64,000 nt of DNA from positions 120,374,564 through 120,438,563 of the forward strand of contig CM059971.1 of the NCBI GenBank assembly GCA_030490835.1. The letters are read 5' to 3'. Under the pieces are notes generated by a model. That model was not told the origin of the DNA. It searched no databases and worked only from the letters and a program-made list of their open reading frames with translations. The position numbers and the translations under genes were made by a program. Of this stretch, positions 9,680 through 23,844 are shown one piece after another (positions within the stretch are counted from its first letter, which is position 1; each line of letters begins with the position of its first letter). Source of the DNA: Annona cherimola. Taxonomy: Eukaryota; Streptophyta; Magnoliopsida; Magnoliales; Annonaceae.

Positions 9680-11785
9680 GGGAAAAGTGACAAAGCAAAG
9701 GCGTTCGATTTGAATGTGCTCTAGGATTCAAAAACTGTAAGATCTGGATGATGCCCAAACAGATTCCACTTTGACTAGATCATGAGTGTTGAATTGGAAT
9801 TTTAATCTCGAGAAGATGCCCAAACAGCCAAGCAGTGAGTTGTTGTGGTCTGTCATTTGATTTTTGTTACTGTTATGTGGTGGTGGACCATGTGGATGTA
9901 GATAAGATTTTTCATTTACACATGGGTATTGGTTTTGGAAGCATGAGTAGATATGGATGGGGGACGTGGATGAGTGGATGACTAGACACATGTGGCCAAA
10001 TTTATGTGGAACTTTACCATCAATGGTTTGTGCAAGAATAGTTCATTGATCTGATCTAGTGAATTATGATGCCCAACATAGTCATCAAGTTGATCAAATA
10101 TGTACATATTTGCGGCCAGGATCTTATTTTGAAGGCAAGTTTTGGGTCATGGCCCATAACAGATAGATTGGCATCCCCAAATTGAGGGGTCCACTTTGTT
10201 GTGTCTTAGGGACAAGATATTAGAAAATTGTTTTGTTTGGGTTGGCCATTTTTGGAGACCATGTGGAGAATCTGACAGCACATGGGTGAGAACCCGTCTG
10301 AATTCATTTTTATGATTTTATCCTTGGATTCTTTTTCTTTTTTTTTCATTGAGAATGGCTCGGGCCTTCTCATGTGGAAGGATTCCAAGAGGTCCCGATG
10401 CAGATAGTCTTGACCAAAGGTGGTGGCTTGTCACACTCTCTATGGGGAGATCGAGCCTGAGGTGAGTGGTCAAGATCTTAAGGAAGAGTGGCTGTTGCGG
10501 AGAGAATCATGGAAGATCTCCTCAACATAGGATGAGATGTCCTCTCCATCCTCATTCCCATCACTCAGTTTTTGGGGTCCACACTTGATTTTTGATCCAT
10601 CATTAGGGGTGTATTTGGAAAGTGATAACTTTCGGATGGAAAGTTATTTGTGTAAAAATTTTTAAAATGAGAAAAAGTGACGTGATATAATAAAAATAAT
10701 GATAAGGAATAAAGAGAATAAAATTAAAATAAATATGTTAGTTGTATAGGTAGTTATGCAGAAATGATTAAACAATATAGTAGTTATATAAGACGATATA
10801 AAAAAATAATTAAAAATATGATAGTATAGATAGTGAAAGGTTTTAATTTAACCAACCGAGCTGGAGCCCGACAGGTGTTTAACAGTGACACTTACTGTCA
10901 ACGCTTGCTGTCTGGAGCTCTCCCAACGGTGGCGACGATCTCCCCATTATTATTGTGGGAGTGTCCACCGCATAAAAGAATTTAGTTATATTATTAGACG
11001 TTTGTTAGCATAGTGTATGAAATTTGTTAGAATGTCTCAAAGCTTAATTTTAATACAAATTAAGATGATTATAAAATGGCCAATAAAAAAAGTTTTTAGT
11101 TTAAGCAAACGCACTCTAAAAGTACAGGTGTTTTAGATTGGTGAAAATCAGATAATGACAAGAATAACGGATAATAGGTCTCAAGCTGGCCCACAATGGC
11201 CACATCAGCATGTTATGATTGGAGGCGTTCAGCAGGTGCACCACGCAATCTTGTGGAGGACTACATTGAAATAGACTGGTCCATGGAAAAAAGCATAGCC
11301 CACGCTCTTTACAAGGCGGCTGATCAGTGATGCCCATAGCACCTTTGCCTCTTTGGCATGAGTTCCAATCAATCCATCCGCTTGTTCCACTACTAAAAAT
11401 TTCACATTAAAGTTCTCAAAAAAAAAAAAAAAATCTCACATTAAGAGTCTTTTGCATCTCATCCACAGTTTTGAAGGGAGAAATGGATAGACGGACGTCA
11501 CAGATCCAAGATATGGGGAGCTTGTTAAAGAAACATTTTAACTGCAATGTCTGATGAGGAAAAGCATTTTTACCTCTTATGGTGCCATGGAGCATCTTAA
11601 AGCACGATTATCGGAACAAACCCGACGTCCACATTAATAGTTCGCGTTTGAACAGGATTGGAGTCAACACAACTTTAGGCGACAACAACATGACTGCAAA
11701 ACCTTCCAACAAAGGAGAATCATTGGGTCTTGAATATTGGGTTTAAGCAATAAATTACCCAAGGTCTCTAAACCCACCACAATCC
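9680..11785. other. Intergenic region
   Basis: No gene is supported between the promoter of the unknown gene and the 3' side of the beta-adaptin gene. A MITE-like element with an apparent insertion occupies about 10606-11116. The rest shows only short unrecognised frames. Confidence 0.6.
10606..11116. repeat. PIF/Harbinger-like MITE with internal insertion
   Basis: The left end GGGGTGTATTTGG follows TTA, and the right end CAAACGCACTC is followed by TAA. The internal 'aataaagagaataaaattaa' block matches the other family copies in this window. Family copies are about 280-290 bp; this one spans about 510 bp. Unrelated GC-richer sequence (about 10858-11080, including 'gagctggagcccgacaggtg') appears to interrupt the right arm. 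The limits of the insertion are approximate. Confidence 0.45.
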
Positions 11786-11858
11786 CTTGCCTCATACATC
11801 AAAAATCAATATAAATGAAAAGCCTTTGCCTCATACATCAAAATTCAATAGAAATGAA
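11786..11858. repeat. 40-bp tandem duplication in beta-adaptin 3' region
   Basis: 'ttgcctcatacatcaaaa' followed by 'caataNaaatgaa' occurs at about 11786 and again at 11826, giving a 40-bp period. It lies 65-140 bp past the beta-adaptin stop codon, probably in its 3' untranslated region. Confidence 0.6.
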
Positions 11859-11923
11859 GCCACCCCTACTACCGGGGAAAAAAGAGAAAAAAACTGACAA
11901 CCATAGACACATTTACATAACAA

Positions 11924-14900
11924 TCACACGAGAAGAGTCTCCACAGCTTCGAAGAAGAGTGGAGCCATTTCCGGGTTGGGTGTCTTCACTGCGCATTTGA
12001 CACCAGGGATCCCAAGGACAGCCGTAAGCTCGATCAAGAAAGGGATGCTTTGAGGACCTTTCGCTGAAAGATAGATAACATCTTGGTTCATGTTCCTTCG
12101 CTTGGCAATGAAAAATACATTTGATGAAGCCAAGCGGTCAACGGTTGCATCCACACTGTTAATCACAGCATTTGGCACATCCCTGGTGATCTCATTTGAA
12201 TCAGGAAGGGACTTCCACGTCTGCACATAGGACAAGAAAAGTAGCAACGATTTCAGTTGCAAGCCAACCCAATCTCTAGGAAGGTGAATGCAACTAAATT
12301 ACGAAGTTAGGTCCCTGCAAGTGTGAATACTCTACAGGGCCACCTGTCCCTCTGTGTGAAGCCCAAGGATCCTCGGAATACTAAATTTCTGATAGTAAGG
12401 ATGTCAACAGGTGTGATGAAAGTGGATTTACGTATTTATGTTAGAACCCCAAGACATGAGAAACAAGGATGCCATAAGGTGCCCTCTCAAAGTGGATTTA
12501 CTTTAGAAGCTGAAGATCTCAAGATGCAAGGAGCAGATCGATTGCTTTTTTTAAAAAAAAAATATTAAATTATTTGACCATGATTATAATCAAGACAAGC
12601 TTGTAGCCCATCAGGTTTCTACACAACAACCAATTATCCAACTCTAGAGAGTTTGTTCCATCCCTGATCCCTGTCTTAGAGGCTCGCACACACTTCCCTT
12701 GCAATTACTAGATTATTTAACTTGGGCAAATAAGAGAAAAACAAAATGGGTAATGAATTCAACAAACACACCAGGAACATGAAACAGATCACAACATGAG
12801 AAAGAAACAAACCCCAAATAAAATTAGATTTACTAACCTCTAGAAAGCTTGCACGCTCCATTCTACCATCCTCTGTGAAGAAGACATGTAACAAAATTTT
12901 GTCGTTAAAGTACCACACAGGCTGTTGATTATTTTTCACGGCAACCTGCAAAAGTGAGCTCGGAGGACCAGAGGAGATATTCTGGAGCAAAACCATTGGT
13001 AAAAGGGTACGTGCTGAAGTTCCAGGCTGCAGCTGTGGGACCTGGCGGAGAAATGTCATCAACATGTTAATCAAGGATGCAGAAAACATGCCATGAGGTA
13101 ACTGCTGGCAACCAAAGGTGGGCTGCTGAGGTTTGAATCCCCCCTGGTAGAGGGGTAATTTCACAGCAGTCCCCCGGGGTTGAGGGGATTATAATTTCAC
13201 CTGGTGATGGGGGTTTGTAGGCAAAATTTACTCCATGTTGTGAGGATTACAAATGTACTTGATTACAATAACAGTTGTCCCATTGTATAAACAAGATTTT
13301 AAAAAAAGATGCAGGAAATATAATGAGCAGGCAATCTGTGAAATGCAATCACCTGAAGTGCTCCAGCAGCAGCAAGACCAAATGTGTTCTTGTTGAACTG
13401 TATCATGAACCCATCGAGAGGGATTTGAGAGCTGTTCTCAAACATCATACTGTAAAATATTTGACCGTCACGACATGTGAGCTGTGCACTTATCTGGAGC
13501 CCTTGACCAGTTGATGCCGGCAGCAGAATAGGTAGAGGAGGCCTGTGTGTGCACCATTAAAGGACGATGTTAGTGCTACTCAGGGGAGTAGACTGCAGGT
13601 TAACTTTAGTTTCAGGTGAACGTCATTAACACAAAATGAAAATTACATGCTTCCAATCCAATTATCTTTACCCAGGGGCTGTTGTTGGCTCATCAGATGG
13701 GACAACGGCACCATCCAAGCCCATAAGATCACCCAGTAAATCTGGTACAGGGGCAGGAGGAGCAGGCACAGGTGCTGCTGGCCTTGATCCAGCATTTGGT
13801 ATATTACTTGCACTAGGGGGACCTGCTGCACTGTCAACAACATGAGAAGGTGATTCAGAATAGCCAGGTTCAATCCCATCTGGATATTCATCATCATCTG
13901 GTCTCTGAATGATAGTCTTCACACGGGTTACAAATGCTTCTGCGGGTTTGTGGTACACAGATGCCAGTGTTGCAATGTTTGCAAGAAGTTCATCAAGAAG
14001 CGAGGGATCAAGTTGGTTTGAATCATCACTGATCACTGGCTTCTCAGCTAGCACAACATCTTTTGCAGCCTGAGATGAAAACAAGGAAACTCTCAGACAT
14101 AATTAATGAAGGCAGCAAACCGCAAGTGACAAATAATAATCAAAACCATACCTCAGGATCAGTTGAAAGTAGTCGCCAGTATATATATGCACGGTCTCTC
14201 AGATCTGGATTGTCCGTCTCTTGAGTGGCATTGTTTAGAACCACCTGTACATAGAAATAGGACTGTAGAAAATCCTTTTTAACTGATGGAAATAAAATCA
14301 AAATGTACAATGTAATAGTCATCCTAGAAAAATCAGGTCGCCAGTATCTTCTTTTTTTAGGATACTGATTTTATTCAACAAAGAAAATGAAACAGCTTGG
14401 ATGACAACCAGTAATCAGACAAAGGATGATACTATTACCAAAGGCAAACAAAAAAAGAATGAAGAAGCATGTCATATAAAGATCATAGGCCGACTGATTA
14501 CACATGAATCATTGCTTTCCTTGAAATCTCCATCAGCAAGAATTAGTCATTTGCAAACAACTCTTAATAAACTCCCATTTTCAGAGCTCATAAAGAGATT
14601 ACTTACATTGGCAGGCTTATTTTCATCAAATCACTATGACTGGAGAAGTGTAAAGGCTGGAAAAGGCCCATATTCCAATTTTGATGGAGAAAGAAAATTA
14701 GCGTTAAAATCAAATCATGAAAGTAATAAACAGATTCATGTCCATGCTGAATTAGCCAGGTGGGCAACAGGGATTCTTCTCTGAGAAAACCATAAATGAC
14801 AGAAAGCTAAAAAAGACGAAAGGAGCACATGCACACGAATTTTTCACCAAATGTCCCAAGCCTTGGATGTTAAGCAAGGAATTCAACTTCCACCTTTTCA

Positions 14901-17900
14901 CGCAAGCATGGGTGTACAACTACTGCCTAGAATGCTCAGTTAATTCCAACCCTCGTTGTATATGTATTGGACATATTAAGATATGGAGTTGATCCATTTC
15001 TAGAAGTTATAGATTGAAGAACACAAAAGCAATAACCTCATCTTAATTTTTTTTCCAAAAAAAAATGGATAAATCCCTATTTGCTGCTACACAAATACTG
15101 CCAGATCTTTTTATTCTCCCAACATGACTGCAATCTAGGATGACATTGAGGAGCATTGATCATCAGGTAAACTATTAGAAGATACAGCAACTATCCCACC
15201 TTCCCATCCAAATATATTCAAGCTTTTTTTTTTTTTTTTTTTTATTATCTGTGATTCAAAATGAAATACAGGCACGCTCCTTGTGGGCTAAATTAGCATG
15301 ACATATTTCATTTTGGTTGACTTAGTTCTCAATGATGCATCCATCCTTTTTTTTCGTTTTTTTCTTTTCCTCCACCTTTTTGAGAGGCTGCTTCGGACAA
15401 AGCACTAATAAGTAACAAGCTTCTGTAACATCACAATAAGTTTGTACATTATTACAGAAATGTTAGTATTGTAACATCACGATAAGTTTATACACCCTTT
15501 TTTTCCTTTTTTTTATCAAAAAAAAAAAAAGTACCTTACTGATGTAAATTTTTTTCCAGCTATCATAACAGAAATTATGCAGATAGAAACCTCAGGCATC
15601 ATGCACCTGGTTAGAGAAACATTTCAAGCATTTCTGAGGTGAATGAAACATTCCAGAAGTTGGCCATCATGCCCTTTTGTCCGGGATTGGCAAACAGAAG
15701 CATCTATTACCAGTGGAGCAAATAAAAGCATGATCTAACGCACATTTTAATCATCAACAAGAAGCTTAATATCAAACTTTAACTTCGGGGTGCGTTTAGT
15801 TGGAGGTAAAACTTTTTGATGAAAACTTTTCAGAGTAGAAGTTGTCAAGTTGATAGAAAATGATGTGATGTGATAGGGGTAATAATAAGGTGTAAAGAGA
15901 ATAAAGTTAAAATAGATAGGGTAGTTGTATGGGTATTTGTGTGAAAATGATTGAAAAGTAGGGTTGTTTATATAGGAAAATGTGAAAAAATAATTAAAAA
16001 ATAAGGTAGTTATGGGGAGTGAAAAGTTTTTGATTGAAAAGTTTTCATTGACATGTTTTGTGTTTAACTAAACACACCCTCGGAATCAAAACTGCAATGT
16101 AATAACAACAAGGACCTGAATCATCTGCTGTGGACCTTCGGTGGGCTTCTTAAGGAACAATTTGACAGTTGCAGTCAATAATTGCAACTGGACTAGTGAG
16201 GGCTCTTCCGGAAAACTCTCTAAGAAGCTTTCAAGGAGCTCGTCTGCATTATCGATCCTTTCTGCATATTCGCCAATTATCCAAATCATGGATGCCTGCA
16301 TAAGTTAAACCATATCAGTAGTTAAACAATTAGCTAGAAACAAAATTCTCAAACTTTGCACCTCTTTCTAGAAGGCAATTTTAGAAAATACCTTGGCTTC
16401 TGGTTCATCTAATGTGTCCAAGCTCTCACAGAGTGTTGCAATAATTGATTCATAACTGCAGATCACGTTGTGGTAACAAAATAGTTGAGAAGCAGCATGT
16501 CAATTCAATGTTGCCTGAGTGCAACAGAAAGTCAGCCACTTACGTGTTGGGATATCTCCTGAAGATGTCCTTGATGACAATAATAGCCTCCTGCACCACA
16601 TAGTTCACTTTTATTTTTATCAACTCAAGCAACACGCTTATGCACCGCTCGGCAGCTCTCTCCAGCTTGATGGCACAACGTCCAATAGCACGAACAGCCT
16701 TTCTGACAAAATCTACATCAACTTCTGTGGCATACTCCTTGAATTCCAATAAAACCTGTAAAAGAAATAATTGGATCATAAATGGATTCCTACTGGAAAC
16801 TAAATCCACCAGTCTGAAATGTTGAACCTCTTGAATTTTATGAACTATGTCACTTTTCATTAATCCAAGTCATCCATAGTGGTTAATAATATTTTTTTAG
16901 TTGAGATACCAAACATCACCATATTTGGATACTTTGGCGGGCCATTCCAATATCCAAAGTAATCTCATGCAACCTGAATATGTTGCTCTATATTTCGAAA
17001 TGGCTCACTAAATTATCCAAATAGGGTATTTTCAGTATATTAACTAAATAAATGTTAATAAACTTAATGGATGAGTTGGATTCATGAAAAGCAGCATGGT
17101 TTGCAAAATCCAAGGGATTCAACATTACTAACTGGTTCCACAGAAGTTGAGCCCATTAAATATCAAGATAACTTTTTTTTTAATGGTTGCTTTGCCTGTG
17201 TATGATATGACAATGGAGAGAGCTTAAAATGCACGATGGATAAGCAAGGTTCTCAAACAAAAATGTCCCACAGCTTAGAGGTGATTCCTCTTCCTCCTCC
17301 ATCTACTCCCCCTCCTAATTCTCAGCTAGTACATGCACAAAGCAAAAGATTTTCAAGTTTACTGCATCATTATTGAAGCTTCCTTTTCAAGCCATATATT
17401 TTATTAGCCACCACATGACAATATTTCAAATATCAATGTTCTAGACAAAAGTGCCCCTCAGTTATCAATGGTTGTTGGTTGTGGTTGTTGCACTTAATAC
17501 ATTCTGGCTCCAAAAGCCGAGTTTTAAGAGCAGATCAAAGAAGTTCAAATAATAAACACACATTTGAATCCACTTCAAGTTTGACTCACCACACAAGCAT
17601 TAAGACTTAGTACTAGGATATTCGAAGACAACTAGCACTTCGTATAAATATGGCAGGAAACAACAGTTTCCTAGCAGATATCAGATGGAAGAGACTTCGT
17701 ACCTGATCTATGTTCCTATCAGATGCCAGTTTTATCATGATCTCCAACTTTTCCATCTTCACATAAATTGGATCATTGTACTTACAAAAAAAGACCTGTA
17801 GAAAAGCATTATAGGTTTAAAATTGATATAAGTAAGAATGAATAAAAACTAATTTTCTGCAATGTGTTCTTAAAATACCTTGATTTCATGTGCCAGGATA

Positions 17901-20900
17901 GTAGGTCGCTTCTGGACAATAAGGTTAATGTTTCGCAATGCAACATACTGTATCTCAGGTTCTGCAGAAAGTAATGTCACAAGAGGAGGAGCCATTTTCT
18001 TGCAAAGATTTCGGATCACATCAGGGCTGCTGATGAGTTCCATTTGCTGAAGGATCATCTGTGACAGCCAATTCATAGAATGATAATATGAACTCAAAAC
18101 AGCAGAAATCATACCAAGTTACGGGAAGTTAAGGAAGTTGATATTAAATGATGATCTTTGGAGAAAAAAACAATAACAACAATAGGTCATACACATCACC
18201 ACATGCAATGCGGTGTATTACATAGACAATAATATGAAAGAAATTCTCATAAAAACCTTAACCTGGATTGGATATAAATGACAAGATTCAAAGGGCAAAC
18301 ATTGACTAGCTGGAGGCCTATGGCTATGGAAATAATCTCGAGGCAACTGGGACAACTATGGTAGAGTATTATGAGACATATAACAATTTAACAGTCTGCA
18401 TTATTATGAATGTACCCGTTGACAAGATCCGATTGCACCTTTTTTGTCTCTGTAATATCAAATTGCTTGTTTTTAATTTTGGGCAAAGTAGGCATCAGAG
18501 TGGGAACCAGAAGTAAATAATTCCAAAATTTACAGAATTGAAGAGAGAAGAATAGTGCACAATAAATTAAGTCATGCATTTTGAGGCATAATTTATTGAA
18601 ATTAGAACTTCAACGGTCATTAATGTCACAAAGCACATGGAGAACATATATATGTAGTTATACTGGCATTATAAGTGGTAATCATGTAAGTAGTGGCTGA
18701 AGGCATAAACCTTGGCAACTGGAACACGCTAAAGCCAATCAACCTTTTTTTTTTTTTTTGTGTTGAGGAGAAAGCCAATCAACTTCTGAATATAATCCCT
18801 GACAGCCATCCACTTAAACCCCAGATAGTTTTCTTTTCCATCAAATTTGGCATATCCACAAAACAGAATTAAATCCTGACCTTGACGGCCGAAAGTACAA
18901 CCGCACAATTTGCATGCTGTAGACGTGGAGTAACTCGCTCTACTATATTTTCAGCCTCACGTGCATCAGCTGCCTTATACTTGGAAAGTGCATCCAAAAT
19001 GAATACTTGACCCCATCTGCAGAATGTTAGTTCATATTCAGGTCCATGATTTATTCGTTGCTGAAAACAAGAACAGATGATTTGGAGCAATTAAGGAAAT
19101 ATCAGAATTAGCCGCCTTTTCTCAGTTTGAACCCAGCATGATTATAGATGAACGATCCCATGCAATACTCTTTTTGGAAATACTTCGATTGAACACCTAC
19201 CCAACTTCAATTGATAAAGAAGACAAACTCCTAACCAATAAAGATTTTAAGTGAAGTCTTATAAATTGCTTGGTATGTATGTAAACACTGCAGTGAATCG
19301 TAACCTTGACTAGGAGAAATGTTCGTAGAGAACGCCATGCATCTATTACTAGTTCATATGATCACATTGATATTCAAGGCATGTCATTTCAAGCAAATAG
19401 ATAATAGATTAATAAGAAGGGAACTAATTATAACTTACTCAGTGCACTCATTAAGAGCTGTGAGGAGCTTTGAAAGTGTCTGACTAGTGACCTCAAAGAT
19501 TGGTCGGCTACTGTGATCTTGGATCTCAGCAAGCGCAGCCACAGCATTTGCAACTACCATTGGGTTATTGTCAGAAATTAGATCCTTAAGAGTATCCAAG
19601 AATCCTCTATCCTCCACCAGCTCAGCATTTATATCAAAAAGTTTGGCAACACAAATAGCCGCTGTCTTTCGAACATAAGGATCATCATCCTGTCAGAAGT
19701 TCACAAAGCAAGAAAAGAACTTGTAAGCTTAAAACTTCACAGGAGAGCGATCAAACTTCTAGAGTAGCTCAGATCATGACCACAGTGGCCAGCTTGCGAT
19801 GAGGCAGAAGAAACCACAAACTAGAAAGGATTCAGCAGACCAAAATTCAAAGGAATATGGTTGACCAATTGTTAAAGGTGTTGTTTCTTCTGCAAGAAAG
19901 CAAGCTTCCTTGCTGCACCTCTTCCCAATAATAGATACAAAAAAGTGGATGTGGAAAATCAATTTTCTCACATCGTTAAATTTGTCAAGAATCTAAATTA
20001 ATTCAAAAATCCTGGATCAGTTCATAATAAATATAATAGATTGCTAAATCAAAGGAAAGATGATTCAACCTTCAGACATCTCTGAAGTGGATCACACAAG
20101 TACTCTGTAATTTTATCAACTCGTATGCAGCCCATGGTCCTCACAGCTAAAGCACGAATCAAAGGATTAGGATCCTGTGAATCCTGCAAAGGCATTCAGA
20201 TGTAAAAAAAAATCAATCATACTAATTATTCAGTATTGGCAAACAAATCCAATGAACCCATGACATGAAACGGGAACATGAAAATTGAAATAAAAGCACT
20301 CCCAACGCTTCCAAACATGCATTGATTGTTGGACAGATTTTACAACACCAAAGGCTCACCTATAAAAAGATGATAAAAGCACTTACCTTCACAAATGTAT
20401 TCACAGCAAGTATAGCAAGATCTGGTTGACTTTTAGCATAGTTTATAAGATATAAGTATACAAGCTTTTTCAGTTCCAGATTCTCTGTTTGCATGCAGTT
20501 CACGACATCCGTAAAGAGTGATGACACATCCTTCCCCACAGTCATCGCAGCAATAACTTTCTTCACAGCATCCTTTTTCTTATCCTGCAGAGAAGATTGG
20601 TGAAAATAGGCCAATCAAGTCAACAAAACAGGCCAAATATTTGTAGTGGCATGGCTGTGCTCCCTGATGCAACATTCAGGCATAAGGATTCAAGCATTCC
20701 TGGTTTCCTCCATTCACTAAACCACTGACCCAAATATTTGGGCTGAACAAGCTAACAATCAACGACATTGAAGCATAGCCCACATGGAACCCACAACGAA
20801 GCACAGTCCACACTTCACGGGGAACAATATCCTCTAAACACAATGGCTGCATTAAGAAATTTTTTTCAAACTCATCCTATGAGGATATTGTATGGCATTT

Positions 20901-22727
20901 GATTGGCTCCATCATGAATATTCTACACTGTAATTCACAGTTTCACTGGAAACAAGTTATATCAAATGCCAACCAAAAAGAAAGAGAAAGAAAGGAAATC
21001 AAACTAGTTTCCTCACTATTGCAGTTATTATCATGTTATCGCCAATAATTATTATTTAAATATTACTTTTGATGAGCAGTTGAAATTAAAAATTAAGGGT
21101 CTGTTTGGTAAATTGAAAAAAAAATTCTCACTCCTTCCTAACTAATTTTTTCTATTATCTCTACATTCTAATAATTTTTTCACATCTTTCCATATAACTC
21201 CCCTATCTATCTTATCTTTATTTTCTTTACCCCTTATCATTATCCTTACTATATCATATTGCTCTTTCACTTTCTATTTTTCCCACAAATTTTTCCTCAC
21301 TACTTCTTTACGTCTTCCCAAATGGATCCTGACTATAGAAAAGAAAAACTGCTCAATCTACAATGAAAAGTAAGAATGCTCTCATTTTTAGTCAGAGTTA
21401 GCTTTTTGAGGGATGATAACAATATCATATGAGCAACAGATATGATCAGAAACTCACTAACAGAGTCAATTAGGATGTAGATGTGTTAGGCATAATGACA
21501 GACCCCACCTTCCTCTGTCCACTGATAGTGTCCATGGAAGTAAGAACAAAAATTTAGGGAAAACAACAAGAAAACTTAAAAATATTTAAAAGTTCCTTAT
21601 TGACAGCTTTTTTTATATCCAATATTAGCATGTTAACACCACATACACCATAAGTAAATTCAAGACCATTAATATGACTCATGTTAGACTACATTTTATA
21701 CGAATGGCAATGGAAATGATCCGGTGCTAACTATGAGATCACCTACGCAGATTTTCCAAAAAAATGGCACATGCATATACAAACAGAACAGTAGATTTAA
21801 AGTGTGCCTTTTAATCTTGTTCTGACGAGTAATGGCTAGGGCTACAAGTGGGACCCACTTTAAACTGGATTGGGGTTGTGTAATTTGGAAATCCGAGTTA
21901 GACCAAACCCAATATTCATGTCAGATCGGGTTAGATTTATAAAGCCAACCCAACCTGTCAAACCGGGTTAAGGTTAACTCCGAACCTGCCTCGCTGCAGT
22001 TGGAGGCTCGCAGCCCCTACTGGTGGCAAAACGCATGTGCCAAAGTTATACAAAATGTGTCCAAATCTTGTAAGCCTACCATGATTCATTCAATTCATGT
22101 ATGAATTTTTTACCGAATAGTTTCAGAGCTAGATCATTGGAGGTCTTGACGTTGCCTACTCACATCTACATATCTTGTTTAAATACAATTCGCCACCGTG
22201 CAGGTCGGCAATTGTTGGCCTCCAAAAGAAAACAGTGATTCAATTATCGCCCATGCCTGCTCCAAGAAACCACGGTACGATCTTCTCCCAGCCTGAATTC
22301 CACAAAAATGGCAACAAAAGCAGCTACAAATGTTGCCAAGCCAGTTAAATAATCTCAGATTCAAAATCACTTTCGCAACCGCTTTTATAATTAAAGGAAA
22401 AGCCCAAGATTTCACTTGAGTCACTTCGATTTCAGGTATACCGCGCGATGTTAAGGGCAGAGCCGGCAATTTCCCAAGAAACTGGAGGGATGTGATCAAC
22501 CAGAGCTCAGATCTGGCGAGATATTGGCTCTGATTGATCGACCAGAGCTAAGATACAGATGTTCGGGATCTTGGGTGAAAGACGTCCAATGGAATTGCGA
22601 GAACTGGGAGGGAAAGGGAATAGTTCTTATCGACGGGTACCTTGTATTGGGAGTTCAATTCGTCCTTCAGCTCCGGTATTTCTCCCTTCTTCGTCGTGGA
22701 GAAATACTTCGAATCGTGGCCGCTCAT
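11924..22727 (-). CDS. Beta-adaptin, large subunit of AP-1/AP-2 adaptor complexes
   Basis: This is a complete gene of 15 exons: 22727-22641, 20584-20387, 20183-20070, 19689-19439, 19016-18881, 18058-17879, 17795-17703, 16755-16544, 16455-16392, 16295-16116, 14244-14152, 14069-13672, 13542-13353, 13041-12838 and 12220-11924. All introns are GT-AG and the frame is kept throughout, giving 898 aa (Arabidopsis homologues are about 893-894). It begins [20 protein letters not shown], the family's conserved start, which fixes the ATG. The N-terminal helical adaptin trunk spans about residues 10-530. A Pro/Ala hinge follows with [10 protein letters not shown] at 646-655, a likely clathrin-binding region. 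The C-terminal appendage covers about 680-898. The protein acts in coated-vesicle formation at the trans-Golgi network or plasma membrane; plant beta subunits are thought to be shared by AP-1 and AP-2. Introns 1 and 10 contain MITEs. Exon identity with the Arabidopsis BETAB/C-AD proteins, recalled and not searched, is very high. Confidence 0.97.
15788..16079. repeat. PIF/Harbinger-like MITE in beta-adaptin intron 10
   Basis: The element is 292 bp, with left end GGGTGCGTTTAGTTGG and right end AACTAAACACACCC, flanked on both sides by TCG as a 3-bp target duplication. The interior carries the family core 'gtaaagagaataaagttaaa' and 'gtgaaaaaataattaaaaaa'. Its right end is 36 bp from the 3' end of exon 10 (16116). 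Confidence 0.8.
21097..21329. repeat. Diverged MITE copy in beta-adaptin intron 1
   Basis: The left end GGGTCTGTTTGG follows TAA and the right end is CCAAATGGATCC followed by TGA. The interior is the reverse complement of the family core ('ttattttctttaccccttat'). At about 233 bp it is shorter than full copies, so it is internally reduced or diverged. Confidence 0.55.
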
Positions 22728-23844
22728 CTTCGCGCCGCAGCCTCTTCGTCTTTCTCGGTCGTCGCCTCGTCGGTCCGCCGAACCAGCGGGAGGAGAAGAA
22801 AATGTAGGGGAGAGCGGAAAATCCCAAAATGCGTCGTCTATTACTTACATGTCCTCGCTGTTTTGCTTATATATGTGCGCACAGCGCACCCATCTGTCAT
22901 CGCGTGAGTGTGATCGTGGATGTCGCAGTCACAGGCTCACAGCCCGCTCGGCGTGGGTTGTCAATGCTGTTTTTTCATTTTCACTCTTTTATTTTAATCA
23001 TTTTCTTACGAAATTATCATATTATTGTTTTCACTTTATTCCTGTCCCTTTCAACTCATGGACGAGGGTATTTTGATAACGTAAGTGGGAAGGAAAGTTG
23101 GAATGTCAGAAATATTTTTTTTAAAATATGAAAAAGTCATTTAAATATATGAATAAATATAGAAAAATAAGGTAGTTATTTGGTTAAAATGATAAAATAT
23201 TTTTAAAAAGTGTGTAAATAAGAGGTATAAATGTAGTCTACTAGTCTCCCACTTATGCTTATTTCCAGACATAAATAAATGTATAAATAAGATAAATCTT
23301 AACCCAGACCCGACTAACCCAACCCAATTGATAATGAGGTGGGTTATGCATTTGCGAAAAAAATAAGTTATATAAATCAATTTAAATCGACCCGATTTAA
23401 AAAGTTAGTTGTTTATTAGATAATTATTAACCTGACCTGACTCAATTTCATATAATAGTATAAAATATAATAAATTATTTTAAAAAATCATACATTAGCA
23501 TATAATGCATATGAATTAACGAGACATTATTGCTTTGAAATAAGATTATCTTGCATTTATATTGTTGTATAAGTCATAAATTAGAAAATATTTGTATAAA
23601 AAAATATTAATTTTTATTTTTCATATAAATTTATATTTTAAAATATATTTAATTAAACAAACTATTTTAAAATGCTATAGATTTATTAACCTAATTTTTT
23701 AACCCAACTCAAACTGATTTCTATAGAGTTAAAACAAGATTAAGCTAAAGTGTAAAAAAAAAAATATGATTGAAAGTAAAGTTGGATTAAGAATGTGAAT
23801 TATGGTTGTGTTTACTTCAATCCTACCTCCTTTACACCCCTGGA

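Noticed and set aside
22179..22499. Minus-strand 106-codon frame in beta-adaptin intron 1
   Set aside because: Lies between exon 1 and exon 2 of beta-adaptin, with no adaptin similarity and no splice role needed.
22524..23131. Several plus-strand open frames near the beta-adaptin first exon
   Set aside because: They overlap the conserved minus-strand exon 22727-22641 and its leader; no recognisable protein, so they are antisense by-products.
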